From assembly GCA_963712815.1 (NCBI GenBank), contig CAVQJL010000009.1:62001-126000 (forward strand): 64,000 nt of DNA, read 5' to 3'. The notes under the pieces are model-generated. The model had not been told where the DNA came from and did no database searches. It saw only the letters and a program-made list of their open reading frames with translations. Position 1 is the stretch's first letter, and every line of letters starts with the position of its first letter. This stretch comes from RPQJ01 sp963712815. GTDB taxonomy: Bacteria; Pseudomonadota; Gammaproteobacteria; Steroidobacterales; Steroidobacteraceae. Position numbers and translations under genes: made by a program. This document shows, piece after piece, positions 36,952-48,672 of this stretch.

Positions 36952-39085
36952 GCAGTGGCTTGCCGGTCAGTGCGGCGACGGCGTTGGCGACGGCCGGCGC
37001 GATGGGCGGGGTGCCCGGCTCGCCGACGCCGCCCGGTCGCTCCGTGCTCGGCACGATGTGCACGTCCACGGCGGGCATCTCCGGCAGTCGCAACACCGGG
37101 TAGTCGTCGAAGTTCGACTGCTGCACGCGGCCATCCTTGAAGGTGATCGCGCCATGCAGCGCCGCGCCGAGCCCGAACGCGATGCCGGACTCCATCTGCG
37201 CCGCAATCGTGAGCGGGTTGACCGCGATGCCGCAGTCGATCGCACAGGTCACGCGATGCACGCGGATGCGCCCGGCGTCGAGCGAGACCTCCGCGACCTG
37301 CGCCACGTAGCTGCCGAACGACTCGTGCACGGCGATGCCGCGCGCGCGCCCGGCGGACAGCGGACCGCCCCAGCCCGACTTCTGCGCGGCCAGCTCCAGA
37401 ACGCCGAGGTGGCGCGGGTGGCCGGCGAGCAGCCGGCGGCGGTACGCGACGGCATCGACGCCGGCAGCGCGCGCCAGTTCGTCCACCAGGGTCTCCATCA
37501 CGAAGGCCGTGTGGCTGTGACCCACCGAACGCCACCACAGCACGGGGATCGCGCAGCGATAGTCGTGCAGCTGCACGCGGTGGTTCGGCACCTTCTTGAG
37601 GTACGGCGAGTCCGCTGTGCCCTCGACCGAGGACGGATCGACGCCGTTGGGACCGAACTCCGATTCGAAGGGCGTGCCGGCGAGGATGGACTGGCCGACG
37701 ATGACGTGGTCCCAGGCGTCGGGCATCCCGTCTTCGCCGAGGGCGATGCGGACCCGGTGCAGGTACATGGGCCGGTAATAGCCGCCGCGCACGTCGTCCT
37801 CGCGCGTCCACACGGTCTTGACCGGCGCGCCCGCCGCCTTCGCCACGTGCACGGCCTCGCTCACGAAGTCCGAGGTCGGGGTCGCGCGCCGGCCGAAGGC
37901 TCCGCCGAGGAAGGTCGTGTGCAGCGTCACCTGCTCGGGCTCGAGACCCGCGATGCGCGCCGCGGCCATCTGGTCGAACGTCTGGAACTGCGTGCCGGTC
38001 CAGATCTCGCAGCTTTCGGGCCCGAGACGCACGGTGCAGCTGAGCGGCTCCATCGGCGCGTGCGCGAGGTAGGGCACGACGTAGTCGGCGGCCATGCTGC
38101 GTTTTGCAGCCGCCATCGCTGCGGGCGCATCGCCTGCGCTCGCCGCGACGCGGCCGGGCTGGTCGGCGAGCCGGCGGAACTCGGCGAGCAGCGCCGCGCT
38201 GTCGAGGGGCGCGCCGGGACCCGCCTCCCACTCGATCTCGAGCGCCTCGCGACCGGCCGCGGCCGCCCAGAAATGGTCGGCGACCACGGCCACGCCGCTC
38301 GGCACCGACACCACCTTGCGCACGCCGGGCACGGCCCGTGCCGCCGTGTCGTCGAACGACTTCATGCGACCGCCGAAGGTCGGGCTGCGCGCCACCACCG
38401 CGGTCAGCAGCCCCTCGAAGCGCACGTCGAGGCCGAACGTGGCGCTGCCGTCGATCTTCTCCGGCGTGTCGAGGCGTCGCGTCGGCCGGCCGATGATCGT
38501 CCAGTCCTTCGGGGCCTTCAGCGTCACCGCGGTGGGAGCCGGCAGCGCCGCGGCGGCCGCCGCGAGTTCGCCGTAGCGCAGGCGACGGTCGCCCGCCACG
38601 ACCGCGCCGTTCTCGGTGCGGCAGTCCGACGGCGCGACGCCGAGGCGCTGCGCCGCGGCCTGCACCAGCAGCGAGCGCGCCATCGCGCCCACCTGGCGGT
38701 AGCGGTCGAACTCCGACGGCGTGGTGCTCGAGCCGCCCGTCGCCTGGATGCCCCAGGCCGTGTGCGCATAGGCCGGCGCTGCCGGCGCGTGCTCGACGCG
38801 GAACCTGGACCATTCGGCGTCGAGTTCCTCGGCGATCAGCATGGGCAGCGAGGTCCAGATGCCCTGGCCCATCTCGGAGTGCGCGAGCAGCACGGTCACG
38901 GTGTCGTCGGTGCCGATGCGCAGGAAGGCATTGGCGGGCGGCAGCGGGGCGGGCTTCGCGACGGCCGGCTCGGCTGCCCAGGCGCGTCGATGCACGGGGA
39001 CGTGAAAGGCGATCACGAGGCCCGCGGTGGACAGCGCCGCCTTGCGCAGGAACTCGCGGCGTGCCGGGTTCGCCGGGGCGCTCAT
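36926..39085 (-). CDS. Molybdenum hydroxylase large subunit, IorB-like
   Basis: This is the Moco-binding subunit of an isoquinoline 1-oxidoreductase or aldehyde dehydrogenase-type hydroxylase. The 719-residue product starts with a Tat signal (RREFLRKAALSTAGLVIAFH), indicating folded export to the periplasm. Then come the aldehyde oxidase hammerhead region (DWTIIGRPTRRLDTPEKIDG) and Moco-binding segments such as FLGGAFGRRATPTSDF and WWRSVGHSHTAFVMETLVDE. The C-terminal GGVGEPGTPPIAPAVANA keeps the catalytic glutamate. The ATG at 39085 overlaps the small-subunit stop (ATGA). The substrate cannot be assigned from sequence. Confidence 0.9.
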   Translation of the reverse strand: MSAPANPARREFLRKAALSTAGLVIAFHVPVHRRAWAAEPAVAKPAPLPPANAFLRIGTDDTVTVLLAHSEMGQGIWTSLPMLIAEELDAEWSRFRVEHAPAAPAYAHTAWGIQATGGSSTTPSEFDRYRQVGAMARSLLVQAAAQRLGVAPSDCRTENGAVVAGDRRLRYGELAAAAAALPAPTAVTLKAPKDWTIIGRPTRRLDTPEKIDGSATFGLDVRFEGLLTAVVARSPTFGGRMKSFDDTAARAVPGVRKVVSVPSGVAVVADHFWAAAAGREALEIEWEAGPGAPLDSAALLAEFRRLADQPGRVAASAGDAPAAMAAAKRSMAADYVVPYLAHAPMEPLSCTVRLGPESCEIWTGTQFQTFDQMAAARIAGLEPEQVTLHTTFLGGAFGRRATPTSDFVSEAVHVAKAAGAPVKTVWTREDDVRGGYYRPMYLHRVRIALGEDGMPDAWDHVIVGQSILAGTPFESEFGPNGVDPSSVEGTADSPYLKKVPNHRVQLHDYRCAIPVLWWRSVGHSHTAFVMETLVDELARAAGVDAVAYRRRLLAGHPRHLGVLELAAQKSGWGGPLSAGRARGIAVHESFGSYVAQVAEVSLDAGRIRVHRVTCAIDCGIAVNPLTIAAQMESGIAFGLGAALHGAITFKDGRVQQSNFDDYPVLRLPEMPAVDVHIVPSTERPGGVGEPGTPPIAPAVANAVAALTGKPLHELPLRPA

Positions 39086-39546
39086 GGCTGCGCCTCCCGC
39101 GTGAGCTCCGCCGCGCGATGCACGGCGGCCCGGATGCGCGGGTAGGTGCCGCAGCGGCAGATCTGCCCCTCGAGCGCCTCGTCGATGTCCGCGTCCGTGG
39201 GCTGCGGGTTGGCCGCGATCAGCGAGGCCGCCGCCATGATCTGCCCCGACTGGCAGTAGCCGCACTGCACCACGTCGAGCTCGGTCCAGGCCCGCTGAAC
39301 CGCGTGGCTGCCGTCCCTCGACAGGCCCTCGATGGTGGTGACCGACTTGCCCTCGGCGAAGCCGGCCGTTGTCATGCAGGACTTGCGGGGCCGGCCGTCC
39401 ACGTGCACGAGGCAGGCACCGCACTGGGCGATGCCGCAACCGTACTTGGTGCCGGTCAGTCCGAGCAGGTCGCGCAGGACCCACAGCAGCGGCATGTCGG
39501 GCGGGGCGGCCACCTCGTGCTCGGTGCCGTTGACGCGCAGTTTCAT
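39082..39546 (-). CDS. Molybdenum hydroxylase 2Fe-2S subunit, IorA-like
   Basis: The 154-residue subunit passes electrons from the Moco site through two [2Fe-2S] clusters. The plant-type cluster is bound by CGIAQCGAC plus a later Cys (RKSC); the second by CGYCQSGQ and CRCGTY. It has no signal peptide, so it would travel to the periplasm with the Tat-bearing large subunit. The start has AGGTGA upstream. It is the first gene of the operon, divergent from miaB. No cytochrome c subunit gene, common in this class, is adjacent. Confidence 0.93.
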   Translation of the reverse strand: MKLRVNGTEHEVAAPPDMPLLWVLRDLLGLTGTKYGCGIAQCGACLVHVDGRPRKSCMTTAGFAEGKSVTTIEGLSRDGSHAVQRAWTELDVVQCGYCQSGQIMAAASLIAANPQPTDADIDEALEGQICRCGTYPRIRAAVHRAAELTREAQP

Positions 39547-39669
39547 GCAGTCACCTCGTCGGAGTCGGGTTCGCGCGGCAGATTACTCCGCCACGGCGCC
39601 GGCTGTCGCGGTCCCGGCAAAGTCCGGGCGGAGCCGCTACGATAGCGCCCCCGTCCCGCTGCGATCGCC

Positions 39670-41010
39670 ATGCCCCGCGTCTACCTCAAGACCCACGGCT
39701 GCCAGATGAACGAGTACGACTCCGCCCGCATGGCGGACGTGCTGCGCTCGGCGGGTGGCTACGAGCCCACGGACGACCCGGCGGCGGCGGACCTGCTGCT
39801 GCTCAACACCTGCTCGGTGCGCGAGAAGGCGCAGGAGAAGGTGTTCTCGCTGCTCGGCCAGTGGCGCCTGCTCAAGCAGGCGCGGCCCGGCGTGATCATC
39901 GGCGTGGGTGGTTGCGTCGCGAGCCAGGAGGGCGAGGGCATCACCGAGCGCGCGCCGTTCGTCGACCTCGTGTTCGGCCCGCAGACGCTGCATCGGCTGC
40001 CGGCGATGCTCGAGCAGCTGCGTTCCGACGGCCGCGCCGTCGTGGACGTGAGTTTCCCCGAGATCGAGAAATTCGACCGCCTGCCCGAGCCGCGCGCGTC
40101 CGGCGCGACCGCCTTCGTGTCGATCATGGAGGGCTGCAGCAAGTACTGCACCTTCTGCGTCGTGCCCTACACGCGCGGCGAGGAGGTGAGCCGGCCCGTC
40201 GCGCCGGTGATGGAGGAGATCCGCGCGCTCGCGGCGCAGGGCGTGGTCGAGATCACGCTCCTCGGCCAGAACGTGAACGCCTACCGGGGCCCGCTCGAGG
40301 GCAGCGGAACGGCCGACCTCGCGGCGCTGATCTACTTCGTGGCCGCGGTGCCCGGCATCGAGCGCATCCGCTTCACGACCTCGCACCCGGTCGAGTTCCG
40401 CGACAGCCTGATCGAGGCCTACCGCGACGTCCGCGAGCTCGCCGGCCACCTGCACCTGCCGGTGCAGAGCGGCTCGGACCGCATCCTCGCGCTCATGAAG
40501 CGCGGCCACACGGTGCTCGAGTACAAGCAGAAGATCCGCCGCCTGCGCGAGGCGCGCCCGGACGTCAGCCTGTCGTCCGACTTCATCGTGGGCTTCCCCG
40601 GCGAGACCGAGCGCGACTTCGAGGCCACCATGGCGCTGATCGAGGAGATCGGCTTCGACCAGAGCTTCAGCTTCCTCTACAGCCGCCGGCCAGGCACGCC
40701 CGCGGCCTCGGTGCCCGACGACGTGCCGCATGCCGTCAAGCAGGCACGGCTCGAGCGGCTGCAGGCCCACATCGACGCGCATTCGCTCTCGATCAGCCGG
40801 TCCATGGTGGGCTCGCTGCAGCGCGTGCTGGTCGAGCGCCCGTCGAAGAAGGACCCGCGCCAGCTCGCGGGCCGCACCGAGAACAATCGCTGGGTGAATT
40901 TCGACGGCCCGGCCTCGCTGATCGGCCGCTTCGCGGACGTCCGCGTCACCGAGGCGCTCGCCAATTCGCTGCGCGGCCGGCTCGCCGCGCCCGAGCGGAG
41001 CATCGCGTGA
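39670..41010 (+). CDS. miaB: tRNA-2-methylthio-N6-dimethylallyladenosine synthase
   Basis: MiaB methylthiolates i6A37 in tRNAs reading UNN codons, using two [4Fe-4S] clusters. The 446-residue protein has the N-terminal cluster cysteines C11, C48 and C82 and the radical-SAM motif C156, C160, C163 (GCSKYCTFCVVPYTRG). A C-terminal TRAM domain spans about residues 375-440. It opens the (+) run to phoH, with 14 bp between them. The 123-bp gap from the divergent IorA-like gene shows no strong promoter. Confidence 0.97.
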   Translation: MPRVYLKTHGCQMNEYDSARMADVLRSAGGYEPTDDPAAADLLLLNTCSVREKAQEKVFSLLGQWRLLKQARPGVIIGVGGCVASQEGEGITERAPFVDLVFGPQTLHRLPAMLEQLRSDGRAVVDVSFPEIEKFDRLPEPRASGATAFVSIMEGCSKYCTFCVVPYTRGEEVSRPVAPVMEEIRALAAQGVVEITLLGQNVNAYRGPLEGSGTADLAALIYFVAAVPGIERIRFTTSHPVEFRDSLIEAYRDVRELAGHLHLPVQSGSDRILALMKRGHTVLEYKQKIRRLREARPDVSLSSDFIVGFPGETERDFEATMALIEEIGFDQSFSFLYSRRPGTPAASVPDDVPHAVKQARLERLQAHIDAHSLSISRSMVGSLQRVLVERPSKKDPRQLAGRTENNRWVNFDGPASLIGRFADVRVTEALANSLRGRLAAPERSIA

Positions 41011-41024
41011 CCGGGGAGGTCGCC

Positions 41025-42008
41025 ATGCGCGAGCTGTCGCTCGAGGCCGCCGACAATGCGCGGCTCGGCAATTTCGCGGGGCCGATGGAGCAGAACCTTC
41101 GCCACGTCGAAGAGCGGCTCGGCGTCGAGGTGCGCCGCCGCGGGCACCGCCTGCAGGTGCTCGGGCCAGCGGCCGTCGTGGACAATGCGCTCGCGGTGCT
41201 CGAACGCATGTTCGAGCTGTCGGCGAGCGAGGCGATGTCGCCCGCGCGCGTGCACCTGTGCGTCCAGGAACTCGGCTTCCCGGTCGCGGGGGGCGCGGAC
41301 GCTGCGAGCGCCGCGGGCGGCACGGGCGGCGGGGAGGTGATCGTCCAGACCCAGCGCGGCGGCATCCGCGGCCGCGGGCCCAACCAGCGCCAGTACCTCG
41401 ACAACATCCGCGCCAGCGACCTCACCTTCGGCATCGGACCCGCCGGCACGGGTAAGACCTACCTTGCGGTGGCGAGCGCGGTGGAGGCGCTGCATGCGGG
41501 CTCGGTGCGGCGCATCGTGCTGGTCCGGCCGGCGGTGGAGGCGGGCGAGCGGCTCGGCTTCCTGCCCGGCGACCTCGCGCAGAAGGTCGATCCGTACCTC
41601 AGGCCGATGTACGACGCGCTCTACGAGATGATGGGCTTCGACCGCGTCGCGCGGAACGTCGAGCGGCAGATCATCGAGGTGGCGCCGCTCGCCTTCATGC
41701 GCGGCCGCTCGCTCAACGATTCGTTCATCATCCTCGACGAGGCACAGAACACCACCGTCGAGCAGATGAAAATGTTCCTGACGCGGCTCGGCTTCGGGTC
41801 GAAGGCCGTGGTCACGGGGGACATCACCCAGGTGGACCTGCCGCGCCAGCAGCGCTCGGGCCTGCGCCACGCGATCGCGGTGCTGCGCGGCGTCGAGGGC
41901 GTGGCCTTCACGTTCTTCAACGCGCGCGACGTCGTGCGCCATCCCCTGGTTCAGCGCATCGTGCAGGCCTATGAGCGGGAATCGCCCGAGCCGGGGCCGG
42001 AGGCGTGA
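41025..42008 (+). CDS. ybeZ: PhoH-like ATPase (YbeZ)
   Basis: This PhoH-family ATPase partners the rRNA endonuclease YbeY, whose gene is next. The 327-residue protein has an N-terminal KH-like region, Walker A GPAGTGKTYLA, a Walker B-type FIILDEAQNTT and GFGSKAVVTGDITQVDLP. The ATG at 41025 has a very strong GGGGAGG five bases upstream. A GTG at 41007 overlapping the miaB stop is the alternative. The stop overlaps the ybeY start (GTGA). Confidence 0.95.
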   Translation: MRELSLEAADNARLGNFAGPMEQNLRHVEERLGVEVRRRGHRLQVLGPAAVVDNALAVLERMFELSASEAMSPARVHLCVQELGFPVAGGADAASAAGGTGGGEVIVQTQRGGIRGRGPNQRQYLDNIRASDLTFGIGPAGTGKTYLAVASAVEALHAGSVRRIVLVRPAVEAGERLGFLPGDLAQKVDPYLRPMYDALYEMMGFDRVARNVERQIIEVAPLAFMRGRSLNDSFIILDEAQNTTVEQMKMFLTRLGFGSKAVVTGDITQVDLPRQQRSGLRHAIAVLRGVEGVAFTFFNARDVVRHPLVQRIVQAYERESPEPGPEA

Positions 42009-42535
42009 GCGCGGCATCGCCGCGCGGGCGCCTGACCGTCGAGACGCAGTTCGCGGCCCGCCGTCCGTGGGTCCCGGCGGCCACGGCCTTGCGTCGCTGG
42101 GCGTCGGCCGCCCACGGTGCGGCGTTGCGGCGCGGCGCGCGGGCCGGGCGGGCAACGGCGGTGCCGGACGCGGCGACCGCCTGCGTCCGCGTGGTCGGCG
42201 CGCGCGCCAGCCGCCGCCTGAACCGCGACTACCGGGGCAAGGACAAGCCGACCAACGTGCTGTCCTTTCCCGCGTCCTCGACCGAGCGCGAACTCGCCGG
42301 CGCGCTCGGCGACCTCGTGATCTGCGCCCCCGTCGTGGCGGCCGAGGCCCGCGCGCAGCACAAGCCGCCGGCCGCGCACTGGGCCCACATGATCGTGCAC
42401 GGAATCCTGCACCTGCACGGCTTCGACCACGAATCGGCGCGCGAGGCGCGCGCGATGGAGGGCCTCGAAGTGGAAATCCTGCGCGGTTTCGGGTATCAGA
42501 ATCCCTATCGACCGGTCATCCTGCGCGACACATGA
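42005..42535 (+). CDS. ybeY: Endoribonuclease YbeY
   Basis: YbeY is a zinc-dependent RNase needed for 16S rRNA 3'-end maturation and ribosome quality control. The 176-residue product has the signature HGILHLHGFDH with ligands H132, H136 and H142. The opening MSAASPRGRLTVETQFA is GTG-initiated and overlaps the phoH stop. An Ala/Arg-rich stretch at about residues 25-55 is longer than in E. coli (155 residues in total there). The corC start overlaps its stop. Confidence 0.96.
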   Translation: MSAASPRGRLTVETQFAARRPWVPAATALRRWASAAHGAALRRGARAGRATAVPDAATACVRVVGARASRRLNRDYRGKDKPTNVLSFPASSTERELAGALGDLVICAPVVAAEARAQHKPPAAHWAHMIVHGILHLHGFDHESAREARAMEGLEVEILRGFGYQNPYRPVILRDT

Positions 42536-43395
42536 GTGAAGATCGTCCCGCGCCGTCGGGCAGCTGGCTGCGACGCATGGTTGAATCCCTGTCGGGCGAG
42601 CCGCGCGACCTCGAGCAGCTGACCGGCGTTCTTGAGGATGCGCGCGAGCGCGGGCTCATCGACACTGACGTGCTCGCCATGCTCGAGGGCGTGCTGCAGG
42701 TGTCGGAGATCCAGGTCCGCGACGTGATGGTGCCGCGATCGCAGATGGTCGTGGTGCAACGCGACGAGCCGCCCGAGAAGATCCTGCCCGTCGTCATCGA
42801 GTCGGGACACTCCCGCTTCCCGGTGGTGGGCGAGGACCGCGACGAGGTCGCGGGCATCCTGCTCGCCAAGGACCTGCTGCGCTACTTCGCGCAGGACGAG
42901 GATTCCCAGTTCGACATCCGCGAGGTCCTGCGCCCGGCGGTGTTCATCCCGGAGAGCAAGCGCCTCAACGTGCTGCTCAAGGAATTCCGGATCAGCCACA
43001 ATCACATGGCGATCGTCGTCGACGAGTACGGCGGCGTGTCGGGCCTGCTCACCATCGAGGACGTGCTCGAGCAGATCGTCGGCGACATCGGCGACGAATA
43101 CGACATCGACGAGGGCGAGGGCATCCGTCGCGAGGGCGAGCGCACCTTCAGCGTGCCCGCGCTGACTCGCATCGACGAGTTCAACGAGACCTTCGGCACG
43201 CGTTTCTCGGACGAAGAGTTCGACACCATCGGCGGGCTCGTGCTGCACGAGCTCGGCCGCATGCCCCGGCGGGGCGAGGCGATCGAGATCGGCGGCCTCG
43301 AACTCAAGGTCCAGCGCGCCGACCGGCGGCGCATCGAGACCCTGCGCGTGACCACGCCGGGTGAGATCGAGCTCAAGTCGCCCGGGGCCGGTTGA
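42532..43395 (+). CDS. corC: CBS-domain protein CorC/YbeX
   Basis: CorC (YbeX) is a cytoplasmic CBS-pair protein linked to Mg2+/Co2+ export and, in E. coli, to ribosome metabolism. The 287-residue product has the entry segment VRDVMVPRSQMVVV, two CBS repeats (about 70-185) with VDEYGGVSGLLTIEDVLEQI, and a C-terminal CorC_HlyC domain (about 205-280). The ATG overlaps the ybeY stop. No membrane DUF21 domain is present. Confidence 0.95.
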   Translation: MSEDRPAPSGSWLRRMVESLSGEPRDLEQLTGVLEDARERGLIDTDVLAMLEGVLQVSEIQVRDVMVPRSQMVVVQRDEPPEKILPVVIESGHSRFPVVGEDRDEVAGILLAKDLLRYFAQDEDSQFDIREVLRPAVFIPESKRLNVLLKEFRISHNHMAIVVDEYGGVSGLLTIEDVLEQIVGDIGDEYDIDEGEGIRREGERTFSVPALTRIDEFNETFGTRFSDEEFDTIGGLVLHELGRMPRRGEAIEIGGLELKVQRADRRRIETLRVTTPGEIELKSPGAG

Positions 43396-43442
43396 GGACG
43401 CCCCCGGCCGGCGCGACCGACGCCCGGCACACCCGCCCCGCG

Positions 43443-44963
43443 ATGCAGCAGCCATACGTGTTCCTCGCCCGGCGCGGGCAGTGGCTCGCGGCGCCCGCGG
43501 GCGCCGCGCTCGCGCTGGCATTCGCACCGGTCTCGCTGGTGCCGCTGGCCTTCCTGTGCCCCGCCTTCCTGTTCCTGCTCTGGCAGGGCGCCACGCCGCG
43601 CGGCGCCGCGTGGCGCGGTTTCCTGTTCACCGGCGGCACGTTCCTCGCGGGCACCTACTGGCTCTACCACAGCATCCACCTGGTCGGTGGCGCGCCGCTG
43701 TGGATCGCGGCGTTCCTGATGCTGGGGCTGGTCGCGATCATGGGCAGCTACACCGCCGCACTCGGCTACGCTGCGGCGCGCTGGGGTGCCGCCACGGGCC
43801 CGCTGCGCTGGCTGCTGCTGCTGCCGGCGGGCTGGGTGCTGATCGAGTGGTTCCGCGGCTGGTTCCTGAGCGGCTTTCCGTGGCTCGCGCTCGGTTACAC
43901 GCAGCTCGACACGCTGCTGGCGGGTTTCGCCCCGCTCGTGGGCGTTTACGGCACGAGCCTGGCGGTGGCGCTGGTCGCCGGCGCGCTCGTCACGCTGCTG
44001 CTCGGCGGGCGGTCGGCGCGGATCGTCGCGCTCGCGGTGATCGCGGCCGTCGGGCTCGCGGGCATGGCGCTCGGACGCGCCGGCTGGACCGAGGCGCGCG
44101 GAACGCGCGTCACGGTGGCGCTGGTGCAGGGGGCGGTGCCGCAGTCCATGAAGTGGGAGCCCGGCCAGCGCGAACGTACCCTCGATCTCTACGCGGAGCT
44201 GACGATTCCACACCTCGGGGCCGGCATCATCGTCTGGCCCGAGGCCGCGCTGCCGGCGCTCGAGAGTGACCTGCGCGATTACCTCGAGACCCTGCGTGCG
44301 ACGGCCCGCGCCCAGGGGTCCGACGTCGTCATGGGCCTGCTGCGGCGCGACCGCACGACCGGCGCCTTCCACAACTCGATGGTGGCGCTCGGCGCGACGG
44401 AGCAGTGGTACGACAAGCGACGCCTCGTGCCCTTCGGGGAGTTCTTCCCGGTGCCCGCGGCCGTGCGCGACTGGCTGCGCCTCATGAACCTGCCGTACTC
44501 GGACTTCGTGCCCGGCGCCCGCGAACAGGCGCCGCTCGCGGCGGGCGGCGAGCTGCTCGCGCCTACCATCTGCTACGAGGACGCGTATGCCTCGGAGCAG
44601 CTCTCGCTCGCGCGCCGCTCGACGCTGCTCGTCAACGTCACCAACGACGCCTGGTTCGGCGATTCCACCGCACCCCACCAGCACCTCGACATCAGCCGGA
44701 TGCGCTCGCTGGAGACCGGACGGCCGATGCTGCGTGCCACCAACGACGGCGTGACGGCACTGATCGCGCACGACGGTGCGCTCGAGGGGACGCTGCCGCA
44801 GTTCAGGCCGGGCGTGCTCACGGGGACCGTGCAGCCGCGCGTCGGCCTCACGCCCTACGTGCGATTCGGCAACGCGCCCGTGCTCGCGCTCGTGGCGCTC
44901 GGACTCGCCGCCGGGCTGTGGCGGCCGCGACGGACCGCGATTCCAGCGGCGCCGTCGCCATGA
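43443..44963 (+). CDS. lnt: Apolipoprotein N-acyltransferase
   Basis: Lnt adds the third acyl chain to lipoproteins in the inner membrane. The 506-residue product has an N-terminal membrane domain with about six hydrophobic segments and a periplasmic nitrilase domain. The catalytic triad is E267 (VWPEAALP), K325 (YDKRRLVPFGEFFP) and C377 (TICYEDAY). The last hydrophobic segment is near the C-terminus. The ATG at 43443 gives a family-like N-terminus; a TTG at 43392 overlapping the corC stop is possible. The stop overlaps the next start (ATGA). Confidence 0.95.
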   Translation: MQQPYVFLARRGQWLAAPAGAALALAFAPVSLVPLAFLCPAFLFLLWQGATPRGAAWRGFLFTGGTFLAGTYWLYHSIHLVGGAPLWIAAFLMLGLVAIMGSYTAALGYAAARWGAATGPLRWLLLLPAGWVLIEWFRGWFLSGFPWLALGYTQLDTLLAGFAPLVGVYGTSLAVALVAGALVTLLLGGRSARIVALAVIAAVGLAGMALGRAGWTEARGTRVTVALVQGAVPQSMKWEPGQRERTLDLYAELTIPHLGAGIIVWPEAALPALESDLRDYLETLRATARAQGSDVVMGLLRRDRTTGAFHNSMVALGATEQWYDKRRLVPFGEFFPVPAAVRDWLRLMNLPYSDFVPGAREQAPLAAGGELLAPTICYEDAYASEQLSLARRSTLLVNVTNDAWFGDSTAPHQHLDISRMRSLETGRPMLRATNDGVTALIAHDGALEGTLPQFRPGVLTGTVQPRVGLTPYVRFGNAPVLALVALGLAAGLWRPRRTAIPAAPSP

Positions 44964-46042
44964 CGGGGCGCGGCGGGTCCCTCACACGCGAGGGCGAGCG
45001 CTATCCGCCTCCGCCGCACGAGCTCGCGTACCTGCCGCTCGAGCCGCCGGAGCCGGGCGAGTCGCAACCGCTGGCCGACGGCCTGCTCTGGCTGCGCATT
45101 CCGCTGCCGATGGAACTCAACCACATCAACGTCTGGCTGCTCGAGGACGGCGACGGCTGGCTGCTGGTGGACACCGGCATGGCCGAGGACGTGTGCCGCG
45201 AGGCCTGGCTGCGGCTCGAGGAGCGCACGCTCGGCGGCCGGCCGTTGCGCCGCATCTTCGTCACCCACGACCATCCCGACCACATGGGCCTCGCGCCGTG
45301 GCTCGCCGCGCGCCACGGGGCCGCGGTCTGGATGTCGGAGTACGCGCATCGCTCGGCCGGCGTGTTCCTCGCCACGGATCCCGAGGTGCTCGCGACACGG
45401 ATCCGCGGGTTCCTGCAGGTGCACGGCGTCGAGGTGCCGCCCGACGCCGCGCCCACCCGGGGCGACCACCGTCGCTGGTACGGCGACCTGCCGGCGCTCG
45501 CGGCGAGCCCGCGCGACGGCGATGTCCTCGCGGCGGGCGGCGGAACCTGGCGCGTGGTGGAGACCGCCGGGCACTGCCGCGGCCACCTGTGCCTGCACGA
45601 CGCGGAGCGCCAGCTGCTCGTGAGTGGCGACCAGGTGCTGCCGGCCATCTCGCCCAACGTCAGCGTGCTGTCCTCGGCGCCGGACGCGAACCCGCTCGGC
45701 GAGTTCCTCGCCTCGCTCGACCGGCTCGGCGCCTGCCACCCGGACACCCTCGTGCTGCCCTCGCACGGACGCCCGTTCCGCGGGCTGCACCGCCGCCTCG
45801 CCGACCTCGCGGGGCACCACCACCAGCAGCTCGACGCGCTGCGCAAGTTCTGCAGCGAGCCGCGCACCGCGTTCGATATGTTGCCGGTGATGTTCCGCCG
45901 CGTACCGCGCGGCTTCCACCGCCTGCTGGCGGTGGGCGAGGCGGTCGCCCACCTGAACTACCTGTGCGGGCAGGGTGCGCTCGAGCGACAGCTCGTGGAC
46001 GGGGTCGCGCGCTTCGTCACCGTGCCGCTGCCCGCGCCCTAG
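44960..46042 (+). CDS. Metallo-beta-lactamase-fold hydrolase
   Basis: The 360-residue protein has the MBL signature THDHPDHMG (H103, H105, D107, H108), a later zinc histidine (TAGHCRGH), the bridging aspartate (VSGDQVLP) and a final histidine (LPSHGRPF), so a two-metal hydrolase is expected. About 90 C-terminal residues after the core include HHHQQLDALRKF and resemble the helical tail of LACTB2-like members. It is translationally coupled to lnt and precedes leuS by 44 bp. The substrate is not evident; thioesterase, RNase and lipid hydrolase are all possible. Confidence 0.85.
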   Translation: MTGRGGSLTREGERYPPPPHELAYLPLEPPEPGESQPLADGLLWLRIPLPMELNHINVWLLEDGDGWLLVDTGMAEDVCREAWLRLEERTLGGRPLRRIFVTHDHPDHMGLAPWLAARHGAAVWMSEYAHRSAGVFLATDPEVLATRIRGFLQVHGVEVPPDAAPTRGDHRRWYGDLPALAASPRDGDVLAAGGGTWRVVETAGHCRGHLCLHDAERQLLVSGDQVLPAISPNVSVLSSAPDANPLGEFLASLDRLGACHPDTLVLPSHGRPFRGLHRRLADLAGHHHQQLDALRKFCSEPRTAFDMLPVMFRRVPRGFHRLLAVGEAVAHLNYLCGQGALERQLVDGVARFVTVPLPAP

Positions 46043-46086
46043 CCCCTCGGGTATCCTTGCGGGCTCCACAGCTCCCCGGCCGCCCC

Positions 46087-48668
<2,582 letters not shown>

Positions 48669-48672
<4 letters not shown>

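Noticed and set aside
39547..39669. Divergent promoters for the IorA-like gene and miaB
   Set aside because: TAATCT on the (-) strand and TACGAT on the (+) strand could be -10 elements, but neither has a convincing -35, so they are not listed as features.
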